From positions 2,418,001 through 2,482,000 of the forward strand of contig JAPEUQ010000005.1 of assembly GCA_027946365.1 (NCBI GenBank): DNA of 64,000 nt. The letters are read 5' to 3'. Of the stretch, positions 23,193 to 34,028 are shown in pieces. The notes under the pieces were generated by a model that saw nothing but the letters and a program-made list of their open reading frames with translations, was not told the DNA's origin and did no database searches. How positions within the stretch are numbered: position 1 is the first letter of the stretch; each line of letters starts with the position of its first letter. Source of the stretch: Kalmusia sp. IMI 367209. Taxonomy: Eukaryota; Ascomycota; Dothideomycetes; Pleosporales; Didymosphaeriaceae. Both the position numbers and the translations under genes were made by a program.

Positions 23193-24122
23193 CTCGTGAC
23201 AATCGAATAATTAGACTCTAAATTACGTTCCACGGCTGCCTGAGCATAAGTAGGTGGGATGACGAGATGGTGCCATCGTGCATGTCGCTAAAGCGCTTAC
23301 GGTTAGTGGTAGACATGGATCTCGAATCCACAAGCTACAGGTATGGTAATATATATATAAGACATAGTCTCAAACAGGATCTCAATATACTCAAGGTCTT
23401 CGAAAAGCGTATGCCGAGATTCATGCGCTTGTTCACAACCTATTGAGGTAATTATGACCTTAGGATACCCTTAATGTGGATCATGCAAAGCAAACTACTA
23501 TGTGCCTATTCTGAGCACTACCTGCCTACCTAAGCTTGCCCCTTGCGACACCACCGCAATTATCACTCCTGCAAGGTTATGAGGAAGTCAAAAATATAAC
23601 CAATCGCTGGAAGAGATAGTGCAACAGTCGTTAACAAATATACATGGTGGAGCCTTCACATTTTGTTCCAGACCCAACGTTTTCCACCTTCTTTCGCGAG
23701 CACACATTCTCCTTTTGATCATAGAAAGCACGCGCGCGCTTATGGCGGTCACAGCGCTTCCAGATGCCGTTTGCGGGGGTTCTGGGCCAATCTAGTACGC
23801 GAGACAAGCAGTATCCGAGACGAGTCTTAGGAACAAACCACGTTTTCCAGGAACGACAAGTCTTGGAAATGCACGTGCGGGTGTGGCCGGAAAAGGTGTA
23901 GCGAGTAATGTTAGGTCCACGTGCTAGGTAGCATCGTAGCGGGCCAGATCATGGGGTAAGGAAGGTGGTTGGAGAAAGTATCATGGGAGGTTCCGGAACA
24001 CGAAGGGAAGGTCCGCTATTAGCGTGGTAGTCAAGTAAAATAGGTTTCGGACGGTTGGAGGTCGGTGAATCATGTGTCGTATTGCTGTGTCGCATGTACT
24101 TGTGAACGCGGATAGAGCTGGG
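23193..24122. other. intergenic region upstream of the GFA gene
   Basis: About 0.9 kb with no supported gene. The minus-strand frame at 23981-24388 overlaps the GFA promoter and first exon and has no coding character. Confidence 0.45.
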
Positions 24123-24130
24123 TTATAAAT
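24123..24130 (+). promoter_or_regulatory. TATA-like box of the GFA gene
   Basis: ttataaat lies 97 bp before the upstream candidate ATG (24219) and about 170 bp before the downstream one (24294), which slightly favours the upstream start. Confidence 0.4.
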
Positions 24131-24218
24131 TGAAGGCAAGCCAAGGGGCGAAGAGGCGCAGGAGCATTGGCAACACCACCATCTACTTTGCAGATACAAG
24201 ACTCTGTTCACAATCAAC

Positions 24219-24788
24219 ATGCATATAGTATCCCTGACCGACTTCATAACCAAAGCGGACACACTCCCGTCTTCCCGAGCGAAAGCAATTAGAATGACCA
24301 AGGGAGGCTGCTTGTGCGGGAAGATCACATTCGAGCTCACTGGTGAGCCTATCAAGACGGTGGGTTCAGGACCTATTTCAGTTTCCACAGGCTCAGCCCT
24401 GGCTGACTATTCCTAGCTGCTTTGCCATTGCACAAACTGTAAAATCTTGACAGGAACCTCTCATTCAACCAATATCGCCGTACCGTCTACCTCAATTCGC
24501 TTCATGGGCTCGCCCCAGCGCTTTATCTTTGAGTCCGGGCAAGGCTTTATCTTTAGGATATCATTTTGCGGCACTTGCTCGACTATGCTATGGAAGGAGA
24601 GTGATGCGGAAGGTTCCCGGGGATACCTCCTCGTGCAGAGTGGGGCGTTGGGGCGAAATTTTGATCAGTATCCAGCAAATGGGGAGATATTCACGAGAGA
24701 GAGACCAAAGTGGGTGCGGCCGGTGAAAAATGTAAAACAGTTCGAGGGTATAGATGTGGCGGCGGTGAGCACAATTGGTGACTTTTGA
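24219..24788 (+). CDS. GFA (glutathione-dependent formaldehyde-activating-type) domain protein
   Basis: This is a small zinc-binding protein of the GFA/CENP-V fold. The intron at 24360-24416 joins GEPIKT to LLCHCTNCKILTGTSHS. The conserved cysteines are in GGCLCGKITFE, CHCTNCK and FCGTCSTMLW, the three signature groups that bind zinc. The length is 170 aa from the ATG at 24219 or 145 aa from the ATG at 24294 (MTKGGCLCGK), which is closer to the usual family start. I give the longer form because that ATG is the first after the TATA-like box. The enzymatic role of fungal paralogues is mostly unproven; formaldehyde-glutathione chemistry is established only for some bacterial members. Confidence 0.88.
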
Positions 24789-24889
24789 TGGGGTTCTAAG
24801 TTGTGTCGCATACTTCAACGCATGTCGAATGCTTGGCCGTGTTACGTTTCTTGATCCAATGTCTCATGTGACATATGTATGCATTGTCT

Positions 24890-26119
24890 TCACTTGCCAT
24901 CCGGTGCCGCTTTTGCAGCGGCGGCCTCCCTCTTTCGCTGCAGGTAGCGTTCCTTGGCACTGCTGATATCGCTGGCCGTTTTCTGACTCTTGCTTGTATG
25001 CTGGAGCTTCCTTTGCTCTTCTGCCTCTTCGTCTGCTTTACGCTTCGCAACTTGTTCGATTTGCTGGGCAACCATCTGCGTGTGTCTGGCACGGATGTCG
25101 TTTTTGGCGGCGTTGCGGCCTTGATACCCAGCGGGCGGACCTGCCGGTTTCGTTGATGCGGGTGCGATGGCTGTCGTCTTCTTGGGTTTCGCAATGATAT
25201 TTAGACCCGCAGAGAGAAGTTGTCGCTTGTCTGCGACCTGACCGTCATCGTCCAAGATAAGGTTTTTGCCCTGAGCCTGTAGCTCTTTTACTATCTCGGC
25301 GTCCGTCTTTTCCTTGGGTTCTTCCTCGAGCTTCACGCCCGATTTGGCGAGCTCGGCGGCAGCTTCCATAGCTTCTTGGTGTCGCCGCTCCTCCTCCATA
25401 AGCATTTGTTTATGGAAGCCCTGCATTCCAAATTTTCGCCTCTTCTCGTCTTCAGCCTCCTGCTTTTTTCTCTCTTCTTCCTCGGCTTTACGCGCTTCCT
25501 CTTGTTGTAGTTTGTATGCACCAGTTACGAATTTTTCTTTGTCGGCGAACTCATCGCCCTCAGCCTCGCGTTCCCGCTGAAGCAGCTTGTCTCGGGCGCG
25601 GAGTTGGTCCTTCTTGCGCTGCTCTGCCGATTCGAACAGGCTCTCCATGTACTTCGGTTTGCCCTCGATGGCATCTTCAAGCTCGGCTGCCTTCTTCGCT
25701 GCTTGCCTTGCATGGATAGCGTCGTATGCGGCGTCGTAATCGTAGATAGATGCGTCTAGCTCCACAGCCTCTTGAGCACGTCGCTCGGCCTCCTTCGTGC
25801 TTGCTATGTTTGCGAATGTAGTCGGATCATCCTCTTTGGCTCGCGACTTCCGTAACAGAGGCTCAAGCGCTTTTAGTTTTGATCTAGCTTTCGGTGCAGC
25901 TTTCTCTGCTTTCGATGCCGATGCAGGTGCCAAAGTGTCTTCGAAATTGATCTCTCCGATCTCCTCGGCGCCGTCGGGTGCCTTTACCTCCTTCTTCGGT
26001 TCTTCGTCGTCTTCCTCGAATAGCGGCTTCTTCTTCCCTAGCGATGGCTTCCCAAGGGCTGGTTTGTTAAGCCCTCCTGCAGCTTTGTTCCTGACGTTAA
26101 GGCCGAATTTGAACGCCAT
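24890..26119 (-). CDS. NSRP1-like (DUF2040) coiled-coil splicing-related protein, 409 aa
   Basis: This is a single-exon nuclear protein related to nuclear speckle splicing regulatory protein 1. The start is the ATG at 26119 (MAFKFGLNVRNKAAGGL). Upstream in-frame extension has only a GTG start. The central block DYDAAYDAIHARQAAKKAAE, KPKYMESLFESAEQRKKDQ and EGDEFADKEKFVTGAYK matches the NSRP1 N-terminal domain. Long charged coiled-coil segments (EEARKAEEEERKKQEAEDE) follow, and the protein ends in a Lys/Arg/Ala-rich tail. It is expected in the nucleus with pre-mRNA processing factors. It is transcribed divergently from the NFKBIL1-like gene across a 240-bp shared promoter, an arrangement that may co-regulate two RNA-processing genes. 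Confidence 0.88.
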   Translation of the reverse strand: MAFKFGLNVRNKAAGGLNKPALGKPSLGKKKPLFEEDDEEPKKEVKAPDGAEEIGEINFEDTLAPASASKAEKAAPKARSKLKALEPLLRKSRAKEDDPTTFANIASTKEAERRAQEAVELDASIYDYDAAYDAIHARQAAKKAAELEDAIEGKPKYMESLFESAEQRKKDQLRARDKLLQREREAEGDEFADKEKFVTGAYKLQQEEARKAEEEERKKQEAEDEKRRKFGMQGFHKQMLMEEERRHQEAMEAAAELAKSGVKLEEEPKEKTDAEIVKELQAQGKNLILDDDGQVADKRQLLSAGLNIIAKPKKTTAIAPASTKPAGPPAGYQGRNAAKNDIRARHTQMVAQQIEQVAKRKADEEAEEQRKLQHTSKSQKTASDISSAKERYLQRKREAAAAKAAPDGK

Positions 26120-26359
26120 GGCGGCAGCCGATAATGGCTCAGTGGCGTGGTCAAGCTGCGGTTTGCGGTTCGCGGTTGTCGACTTCAGGCGCCAAGACCG
26201 CGGCACTGGCCAGTGAGCTCATCGCGCTCTCCGCAAACTCCCCGCCGGCTGCCGACTGCATCTTTCACGCACAACATGCACTGGTACCTTTAACGGGCCC
26301 AAAAGCTCCCTCCATTTTCTTCATGCACGACTGGAAGCTGCTACACCACAGCCCTCATC
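26120..26359. promoter_or_regulatory. bidirectional promoter, NSRP1-like / NFKBIL1-like
   Basis: Only 240 bp separate the two start codons, so both promoters must lie here or overlap the genes. No TATA box is seen, as is usual for housekeeping fungal genes. Confidence 0.55.
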
Positions 26360-27394
26360 ATGGAGGAGCCGGCTAGCGACAAACATAGCGAGAAGGACGT
26401 CTACGACAATGCGAAAGCCTCCAAATTCCAGTTCAAGTCTAAATCTGATAGACACTCAAAGCGCCGACCCCGCAATGGCCATGATCATGACGACTACGAC
26501 GAAAAGAAGCACAACTCTAAGCGACATCGGTCAGAGGACGATAGCGACTCAAGGCGCCCCCACCGACGCTCGAAGCGAAGACACAGACATGGCCAGCATG
26601 ACCACACATTCACGCGTAATGGAGAATATGGCGACCCCGACCGTCGCTACCGCGAATCGCTATACGACAATCTAAGCGACAACCACGCCGACCCGGATGC
26701 TCTATTCCGCGAATCCATCTTTGATGCCATGGCAGACGATGAGGGCGCCGACTACTGGGAAGGCGTCTATGGTCAACCAATCCATATCTACCCCAATACA
26801 AGGTCTGGCCCCGATGGCAAGCTAGAGCGCATGACCGACGAAGAATATGCTGATTTTGTGAGGACGAAGATGTGGGAGAAGAGCCACCAACACATTCTCG
26901 AAGAACGAGCGGCACGAGAGAGGGCACGTCAGAAGCGGAAAGAGCAGAACCGTGAGTTAGAGAATGAGGCCGCCAAGGAAGAGGCGGAAAGAGAAAAGAT
27001 CCGGCGGCAAATGGAGGAGAGTCTTCATCGTAGTGCGGAGCGGAAGAAGGCTAAAGAGGCTGAGGCATCATGGGCCAAATACCTGGCCAAATGGGAACAT
27101 CTCAAGAATAAGCAAGAGCCTGGACTCGCCCCACGGGAGATCATCCCTTGGCCTGTCGCATCAGGCAGGGCGAGCCAGGTCGAAGCCAAAGCGATCGAGC
27201 AGTTTCTGACATCTTCGAATGGCTGGAGAGAAGACGCATTAGCTTTGCTGAAGCTCGAGCGCGTGCGGTGGCACCCTGACAAAATGCAGCAACGCTTCGG
27301 GCAGCACATAGACTCCGAGACTATGAAAATCGTCACGGCAACATTTCAAGTCGTCGACAGGCTTTGGAATGAACGAAACCGTCATCGCAAGTAG
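26360..27394 (+). CDS. NFKBIL1-family (J-domain-like) nuclear protein, 344 aa
   Basis: This single-exon gene starts with MEEPASDKHSEKDVYD. The first 100 residues are rich in His/Arg/Lys/Asp (RS/RD-like). They are followed by a long charged coiled coil (ERAARERARQKRKEQNREL). The C-terminus has ALALLKLERVRWHPDKMQQR, the conserved block of the NF-kappa-B inhibitor-like 1 family, which resembles a J-domain HPD loop. Animal members are linked to splicing and RNA processing. A role in transcription or mRNA processing is inferred. It is divergent from the NSRP1-like gene, with no intron. Confidence 0.85.
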   Translation: MEEPASDKHSEKDVYDNAKASKFQFKSKSDRHSKRRPRNGHDHDDYDEKKHNSKRHRSEDDSDSRRPHRRSKRRHRHGQHDHTFTRNGEYGDPDRRYRESLYDNLSDNHADPDALFRESIFDAMADDEGADYWEGVYGQPIHIYPNTRSGPDGKLERMTDEEYADFVRTKMWEKSHQHILEERAARERARQKRKEQNRELENEAAKEEAEREKIRRQMEESLHRSAERKKAKEAEASWAKYLAKWEHLKNKQEPGLAPREIIPWPVASGRASQVEAKAIEQFLTSSNGWREDALALLKLERVRWHPDKMQQRFGQHIDSETMKIVTATFQVVDRLWNERNRHRK

Positions 27395-28433
27395 TCCAGT
27401 GCCCGAAGCTCGCTCATTTCCGGTGTAACCCTATGTAATGTAGCTGGGTCTCGGCGTCGTTTGCTGTTGGTTCCGGTGTCAAGTTCGTCAATCCTGACCT
27501 GATACCGACACAATATAGTCACATACAATCGCATGGGCCGCTTCGCCTTTTCCACTGCTTCAGTGTAGATACAGCCTCATTATAATAGCCGTCGATCCGG
27601 TTGGGCTTCTTTGGATTCTCCTGGCGCTTTTCACCCCTAGCATTTTCACACGTACTTTGACACCACCTTGAACCATCTGGATGCGATATTCACGAATTTG
27701 CCAAGCACAACAGTCTTGGCTTTTAATTTAGTCATGACAGACTACTGTGGTCAGGCGCCGCGGTATAGGGATATAGAAAACCTCCAGTCCGGCTAAATTC
27801 CTGAAGTCTTGGTAGTAAAGCTTTTTCGTACCCCTTCGATGAAGGAGCTTGCACGCGTAACGCCAAGGTCGAAATGTAGATGAGATCGAATCTCCTGCGA
27901 CCTATCATTCAGTAACGCCACTGAATCTGCAGTTTGAGCGCTAACACAACTCTGGTCAAAGCCTACTATTCCCGGGTGCCAGGGTTCTACTCTGTTCACA
28001 TGTTTCATACCACGTGTTTCCCGGAAACTCAGTCGAACGGTAGTGTACATCCCTATACCCCGAACGATATTGTCGCAAAACGTTCGTATATCGACCACAT
28101 CGATTCCATGGACCGGGTTTCTTAGTCTACGACAGTTAGAATGTACCTTCATTACCAGTCGAATCGCAGAAGCTTGGGCCTGAAATAGCCGGTGGCATGA
28201 TGCGCCTTCAAGAAAGTCTGGGGTAGTTAATATGGCGCCGGGGTACGATTTCCACTATGTACCCCACAATATACACCGGCAATTTGACGCCACTGAACAT
28301 CGGTAACACTCCGTTTCACGTTCCAATCGCAGAGCCTCCTCTGGACCGGGCGATATATCGTTCTTGGCAACAGGGGGCTCACTAATGGCGACATCAATAT
28401 CCCAAAAAAACTCCAAGAACTATCACACACTGC
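27395..28433. promoter_or_regulatory. xylanase upstream region with XlnR-like and CreA-like sites
   Basis: No gene is seen in 1.04 kb. GGCTAAA, the core bound by the xylanase activator XlnR, occurs at 27791-27797. CreA-type SYGGRG hexamers occur at 28218-28223 (CTGGGG), 28238-28243 (CCGGGG) and on the other strand at 28262-28267 (CCCCAC). Such short sites are frequent by chance. Their grouping upstream of a xylanase makes induction by xylan and glucose repression plausible. Confidence 0.4.
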
Positions 28434-28440
28434 TATATAA
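28434..28440 (+). promoter_or_regulatory. TATA box of the xylanase gene
   Basis: tatataa lies 60 bp before the ATG at 28500, the expected distance for a strongly induced secreted-enzyme gene. Confidence 0.65.
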
Positions 28441-28499
28441 GGATTGAGGAATCCACCTGAAAAAGGCCACCACGCACCATCAAAACCACGATTGTCAAC

Positions 28500-29234
28500 A
28501 TGGTCGCTTTCTCCTCCGTCTTCCTTGCCCTTGGCACTGCTGCCTCGGTGCTCGCCAGCCCGGTCAACATCACCTCTCCCCTCAATCTCCTCACCCGTGG
28601 TGTACAGACCTCTCCCGGAACTGGAACCCACGATGGTTTCTTTTACTCCTTCTGGACCGATGGCCAGGGTTCAGTGACCTACAACAATGAAGTAGAACAC
28701 CACCTGTCACCTGCTCAACAATCATACCGATACTAATAAAAATAGGCCGGTGGCAAATACTCTACCTCGTGGAACAATGTCGGCAACTTCGTCGCCGGCA
28801 AGGGTTGGAAGCCCGGAGCAGGCCGCACTGTGACCTACTCTGGCACCTGGAACGGCGCCTCAGTCAACTCATACGTTTCGCTGTACGGCTGGACCAAGAA
28901 CCCGCTCGTCGAGTACTACATCGTCGAGTCATACGGCAGCTACAACCCCGCCTCTGCAGCCAGCAAGAAGGGCACCATCACCACCGACGGCGGTACCTAC
29001 GACATCCTGCAGACGACCCGTGTCAACCAGCCTTCCATCGAGGGCACCTCAACATTCCCCCAGTTCTGGAGCGTTAGGCAGAGCAAGAGGATCGGTGGGA
29101 CGATTAATGTTCAGGCGCACTTTGATGCGTGGACAAAGTTTGGGCTTAAGTTGGGCAGCCACGATTACCAGATTCTGGCTACCGAGGGATATCATAGCAG
29201 TGGATCTGCTTCGATTACCGTCCAGGGCCCGTAG
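28500..29234 (+). CDS. Secreted endo-1,4-beta-xylanase, GH11, 226 aa
   Basis: It cleaves the xylan backbone outside the cell with a retaining mechanism. The signal peptide is about residues 1-19 ([18 protein letters not shown]), followed by a short propeptide ending near TRG. The intron at 28692-28745 joins GSVTYNNE to [11 protein letters not shown] in phase: 192+489 nt = 227 codons. The catalytic glutamates are visible as the nucleophile E120 in PLVEYYIVE and the acid/base E211 in [27 protein letters not shown] and FWSVRQSKR are the other GH11 marks. There is no carbohydrate-binding module. The length is normal for the family. It is likely induced by plant cell wall material, consistent with a saprotroph or plant-associated fungus. 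Confidence 0.97.
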
Positions 29235-29582
29235 AGGACTATGGGTTTATGAGAGAGGACTGGTGCAGGCAGAATTTAGCTTGACCAATCTTAGGGGTCT
29301 AGCCTCTCAATGAATGTATAAAACTGGATTATCTATGACATAGTTTAGTTTCAATGCTCACTCATCGAAGTCAGGTTCTAGTGAAATCAATTGCGAGGCC
29401 AAATCGGAATTCGTACACGGTAGTATATTTCATATTGCATCACTACACACAAATGGGCCAAAGCCCACGCCTGCGCACGACCTGATCCAAGCGCTCCAGA
29501 ATTGCAGATATACAGGGAAGCGCTTATCTTCCATCGTGCCAAAGATCCAACGCAAAATAAACCCTCACTGTACAGAGACGAT
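29235..29582. other. convergent intergenic region, xylanase/SIN1
   Basis: About 350 bp between two stop codons, holding the 3' untranslated regions of both genes. Nothing else is seen. Confidence 0.5.
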
Positions 29583-32181
29583 TCAAACAATGCCCTCATG
29601 AAATCGATCCACCCCACTTTTGATCTCCTTCACAATACTAACCGCGTCTTCATGGCTTTGCGCCTCAAAATCATACCTCTTCGTCTCCTTCTCCTTGAAC
29701 ACGATCACCCTGAACATTCGCGGGTGCTTCTTACTCACTTTGCTGCCCACAACACTCGAGAAGTGCACAGTGGTAGTCTTCCCAGGCTGGTCGAATATCT
29801 GTTTCGTAGTACCCGTATCACCCGGCATGATATGTAGGTATTCATTGTCGAGCGCGAGCGTACGCGAGGTCGACGAAGCGAAGGACATGGGCTGCTTGCG
29901 CAGCACGGGCCAACGCTTGGACGTCTGCGTGAGAGTGAGCGCAGCATTGGAGTCACTGTGTTTTGCGAGCGGGTGAATGAGGCCATGGCCGGAGACGGCG
30001 GCGGCGGTTCGGTCTCCCTTTTTGGTTTTCTTGGGGGCGCCACCGGTGCCAATAATGAGAGGTGCGTTGGGAGAAGAAGAGCCCGGGGAGCCGGCGATGC
30101 CAAAGACGCCGTCGCCTACGAAGCGGCGGCGGACGAGATCGAGATCGATGCGTGATCCAAGGGCTTCGACGGTGCGATCCGGAGGGGCGACAGTAGTACT
30201 AGCGGAAACTTTCAGGACATAAAGGCCCTTATCCAGACGTAGGTCTCGGCAAACCTGATCAAAGACTTCGGCAATGTAGGTATCGGTTGTACAAGGTATT
30301 GGCATTCGCTTGTTGTTGAAGTGTTCATCTGTGTAATGAACAGTGAGTGTCTTCGGGGCGCCAGTACGGCTGGCCGATTGCACATTGGAGATCGTAGGAG
30401 CATCAGCCAAGTTGGATGTGTCTTTGCGCGTAGCTGTAGGGGCAAAAGATGGCCCAGTAATTGGGTTGCGAAAACTCTTGGCGCGTGAAGGTATAGGCTT
30501 AGGAGGAGGTTTAGCTACTAGACCGTCGTCTCCTGACTTCTGTGATGCTACCGCGGCGGCGGCTTCACGACTGTAGACCGGTGTAATCTTTTCGTTTTCT
30601 ATCATTTCGCGTTCGCTTGCCGCGACGAGACCAAACTCATCCCAAGGCTTTTCTCGGGCGCGCGGGCGCATACCTCTACTGTTGTTGGAGGCAAAATCCA
30701 TAAGCGGGCGATTTCTGGTCAATGGTGGAAATTCGTCATCAATTTCGCCGTCATCGTACATGCGTAGCACCCAAGCATTGACATTGATCTGTGCTTGAGC
30801 CAACGGAGGTTCGACTTTCTCTTCCTGATAGCGCCAAAGGCCATAGCCAATAGCTTCAGCCACGGTGACCGTCTCACCTTTGTCATCAAATTTCCTTATC
30901 AGTAGCTCGATGGGCTTTGATGGCTTGGAAGAAAATGGACAATAAAGCCTAATGTATATGGGGTTTGACTGAGCCTCGATAGCAGCATTCCAAGAAGCGA
31001 AACGCTGTAATGGATTTGATGGCTTCTGCTCTTTCGCTTGAAGAGCCTGTGTCAGTGCACTAACAGGAGGTATGAAACTGATGGGCCTTGGGGGAGGTAG
31101 AGCTTGCAAAGTCGGTGTCAATTGCGCCTTGGGCTTCTTCGGAGAATTGCTAGCGAAAGGTGTCAGTGCAGGCATGTGCGGAAGCTCAGTGGGAGGCGAC
31201 GAGTCCAGAGGGTCGTCGCCCTCTCCTATGAATGAGCCACTGTCTGCGGTCCCTGAGAATTCAGATGAGAGTGAGCTGTCTGATTCATTACCCTCGTGGA
31301 GGGCTTCTAGGCGCTCCTTCTCGTCCTCGTGTGTGCGCTGCGACAGCAGGTGGCTTGCTTTGGCAGCTTTGTGAGGATTGACTCTTCGTTTATGGAAGGT
31401 CAAGGAGTCCATTTCGTTTTCAGAAGACATTTCGCTACTAGTGATGGTGTCTCGCCGAGTGCGGCCTGTCACACTCTCGACCGCGCCCGACGAACCCCGA
31501 CGTAGACGGCTGTCTGGCGGCCGAGAAGGGGAAGTGATCATGACAGATGGCCCTTCGCTTGCTTCACTCAGACCACTTCTCAGGGCTGAGCCGCGAATGG
31601 GCGAGGAACCAGCGCGTGTCCGAACCGGCATTTTCTGGAATTTGATCTGGTTCGCAGGCCTGCGCAGGCCTAATCAGCTTTGCTTTGTGTGTATATAGCT
31701 ATTAAGCTCCCACCTTTGCGCATCATCTTCTTCGTCGCTCTCGTCACTTAGGTCACTGCTGTCGTCCTCTTCCAGCTGTTCTCTTCGCCGCCGCCGCTTC
31801 GCGTTCAATGTGGGCCCAACAGTGTCGTTACTACCGCCACCGCCCGTCACCATACCACCTTCCTCCTCATCCTCGAAGCCTTCTGGGGGCTTCAGACCAG
31901 CCGAACGGGGGGCCTGGAAGTATTCGGAGGTGATTGCGGTGGGTATCGGCGGCGAGTATGTTCGCTTGATGTCGGCGGCATTGGGCACCCAGCCGGCAGC
32001 GCGGAACGCAGGATTGTTGAGGACAGCAGAGTTCACATTGATCAGACGCTCACCGACGCCATCCTTTATGGTTGAGAGGTAGGCGGTGCGCAGTTGGTAG
32101 AGAACGAAGCTGCGGGGATTAGCGGAGGCAGCGCGGAGGTGCGGCGGGGCTCGCTCACTCTTCGTTCTGGAGGAGCGACAT
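29583..32181 (-). CDS. SIN1/AVO1-family TORC2 subunit, 831 aa
   Basis: This is a stress-activated MAP-kinase-interacting protein and TORC2 scaffold at the plasma membrane. Introns at 31660-31713 and 32110-32158 give exons of 23, 396 and 2077 nt (832 codons). The start MSLLQNEDFVLYQLRTAYL is the conserved fungal SIN1 N-terminus. The middle contains NQIKFQKMPVRTRAGSSPIR. The CRIM domain is marked by RFASWNAAIEAQSNPIYIRL and by IELLIRKFDDKGETVTVAEA, followed by an RBD-like segment (TLTVHYTDEHFNNKRMPIPC). The C-terminal PH domain is ALDNEYLHIMPGDTGTTKQI to VSIVKEIKSGVDRF. Runs of Ser/Pro/Arg in between are probably disordered phosphosites. It is divergent from the PRCC-domain gene over 230 bp. 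Confidence 0.93.
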
Positions 32182-32411
32182 GGCTGCTCAAGATGATGTC
32201 ATGTCATAAGTGCAGAGGTACATATCCAGGCCAGCTGAACGGGCTCTCGTAAAGTCCTTGTACGTGAGCTGGGGGACATGTACCCCAGATGTGAGGTAGG
32301 ACCCTGGCTTCCTGCCTGGCTTGGCTCGAGCTCCACTTCGAAACGTGAACTTCTAAGCTCATCGCCGCCTCTTTCTCGACCATACACCCCAACGTGACTA
32401 CGTCGCCTGCC
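32182..32411. promoter_or_regulatory. bidirectional promoter, SIN1 / PRCC-domain
   Basis: The start codons are 230 bp apart on opposite strands. The segment has no TATA box and contains a direct tactc/cgtga-rich stretch but no recognised operator. Confidence 0.5.
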
Positions 32412-33653
32412 ATGAACCTGATCGCGTACTCTGACTCGGAGGACTCCGGCGATGATGCGCCGCAGGCCCCCAAGCCTGCCGCTAAGCCTGCTCCGAAAGC
32501 CTCGTTCCAGAAAGTCGTCGACCGCTCGAACCCAGGCAAGATCAAGCTGAATCTGCCCGGCGCATCGCAATTACGTACCGACAAGGATGACGTCGAGTCA
32601 GAAGCCCCACCAGCGAAGAAGGCGCGTACGGGAGGCGGCGCATTCGGTGGGTTCAATGCGATGCTTCCCGCACCCAAGAAGTCAAAAATGGATATGACTG
32701 CAGTGGAAGCAAATTCCGGCAAAAGAGGGCTGGGCAAGGGCTTGGGCGCTGGAGTCAACTTAAAGACGGGTGCGGAGCCAGCATTTCGACGGGAACCTAG
32801 GGTGGATCTCGATGCATATGACGAGAACGGAAACCCTGTTAAAAGAGAGGCGCGGAAGCAGGAGGACTTCAGAGCTTTGCTCAACCTACCTCTCCCAAAG
32901 TCGGAGACTGAGGCTAAGGAGGCACCGAAAAGTACACCCATAGACACAGCTGCAACACCGGAGCCAGCTGCTAAGCCGGTCGCAAGACCTAGATTCATGC
33001 CTATGTCTATGGCACGGGAAATGAGGAAGAAGAAGCCCACCGCAGCCAAACCACCAGTCACATTATCAGAGGGAACCAGTACGGTACCCGCAGTCAAGGC
33101 CGTGTCCAGTACAATCGCAGCAGAGCAGAAACCCCCAAGCAAGCCAAGGGTGTCGCTCTTCTCCATATCACAAGAAGTGGATGTACCGCAGAAGCAGTCG
33201 ACCAACGAATATCAACCCCTCATCTATGGCGCCGATCAAGATGACGACGCTCCAATTCCCGACTCAGCTTTCACATTCCACCAACAAACCAGTACACCAT
33301 CCACAACCACCTACCCACCACCTCCCTCCAACGATCTCACCAACATTGCATCTGAACTTAATCTATCCGAGGCAGAACGGCGCCAACTATTCGGACGCAA
33401 AGGCCAAGGGCCGGACTTGTCCTCGGCCAAAATCGTGGACTTCAACACGGATGCCGAATATGCGCATAACGAGATGCTGCGACAACGGGGCGAGACAGTG
33501 CAGCACAACGCGCTGAAGAGTATCTCGGGTACCGGGAAGAACAGTTTGAGGAGCTTGATCAACGTGGCCGCTACGCAGAAAGACGCGTTAGAGGAGCACT
33601 TTGCGAGTAGTAGGAGGAATAAGAAAGAGGCAGGGAATAAGTATGGGTGGTAA
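32412..33653 (+). CDS. PRCC-domain (mitotic checkpoint regulator / splicing-associated) protein, 413 aa
   Basis: This single-exon gene starts at ATG 32412 with MNLIAYSDSEDSGDDAP, the acidic start shared by PRCC relatives. The upstream in-frame start is only GTG. The long disordered middle is rich in Pro/Lys/Ala and contains KASFQKVVDRSNPGKIKLNL. The C-terminal domain is diagnostic: MLRQRGETVQHNALKSI, SLRSLINVAATQKDALEEHF and the end RRNKKEAGNKYGW. Human PRCC interacts with MAD2B and co-purifies with spliceosomes. A nuclear role is inferred here. Confidence 0.92.
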   Translation: MNLIAYSDSEDSGDDAPQAPKPAAKPAPKASFQKVVDRSNPGKIKLNLPGASQLRTDKDDVESEAPPAKKARTGGGAFGGFNAMLPAPKKSKMDMTAVEANSGKRGLGKGLGAGVNLKTGAEPAFRREPRVDLDAYDENGNPVKREARKQEDFRALLNLPLPKSETEAKEAPKSTPIDTAATPEPAAKPVARPRFMPMSMAREMRKKKPTAAKPPVTLSEGTSTVPAVKAVSSTIAAEQKPPSKPRVSLFSISQEVDVPQKQSTNEYQPLIYGADQDDDAPIPDSAFTFHQQTSTPSTTTYPPPPSNDLTNIASELNLSEAERRQLFGRKGQGPDLSSAKIVDFNTDAEYAHNEMLRQRGETVQHNALKSISGTGKNSLRSLINVAATQKDALEEHFASSRRNKKEAGNKYGW

Positions 33654-33983
33654 GTGGTGGTAGAACAGATTTGCGGTTAAGAGTGAATGCCTGGCGGTGG
33701 AACAAGGTTAGGACAATAGAGATACCCCCTCGATGTATATATAAAGACCGTATCAATCTCTCAGGACTAGCATATGTGCAACTATCGTAGAGAGTATATG
33801 AGTGTCCAGACCAGCATGCTCCCAGTCTAAAGCTACCTTCCACTTGGTGAGTTATTTGAAGATGGTTGGGTTGCGAAGGAAGTGGGCAGATTGAGTGTGG
33901 AAAGATGCGGTCCACAGGCGAGTTGAGGTAGAGTGGGCTCCTCCGTTTTGAAGCTGACTGCTGACTGAACACGTTGATTCAGT

Positions 33984-34028
<45 letters not shown>

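Noticed and set aside
23981..24388. 135-codon minus-strand frame
   Set aside because: It is the shadow of the GFA gene's promoter and first exon, whose zinc motifs and intron fix the plus strand as coding.
32204..33205. 333-codon minus-strand frame
   Set aside because: It is antisense to the PRCC-domain gene, whose C-terminal domain is unmistakable; the antisense text is low-complexity.
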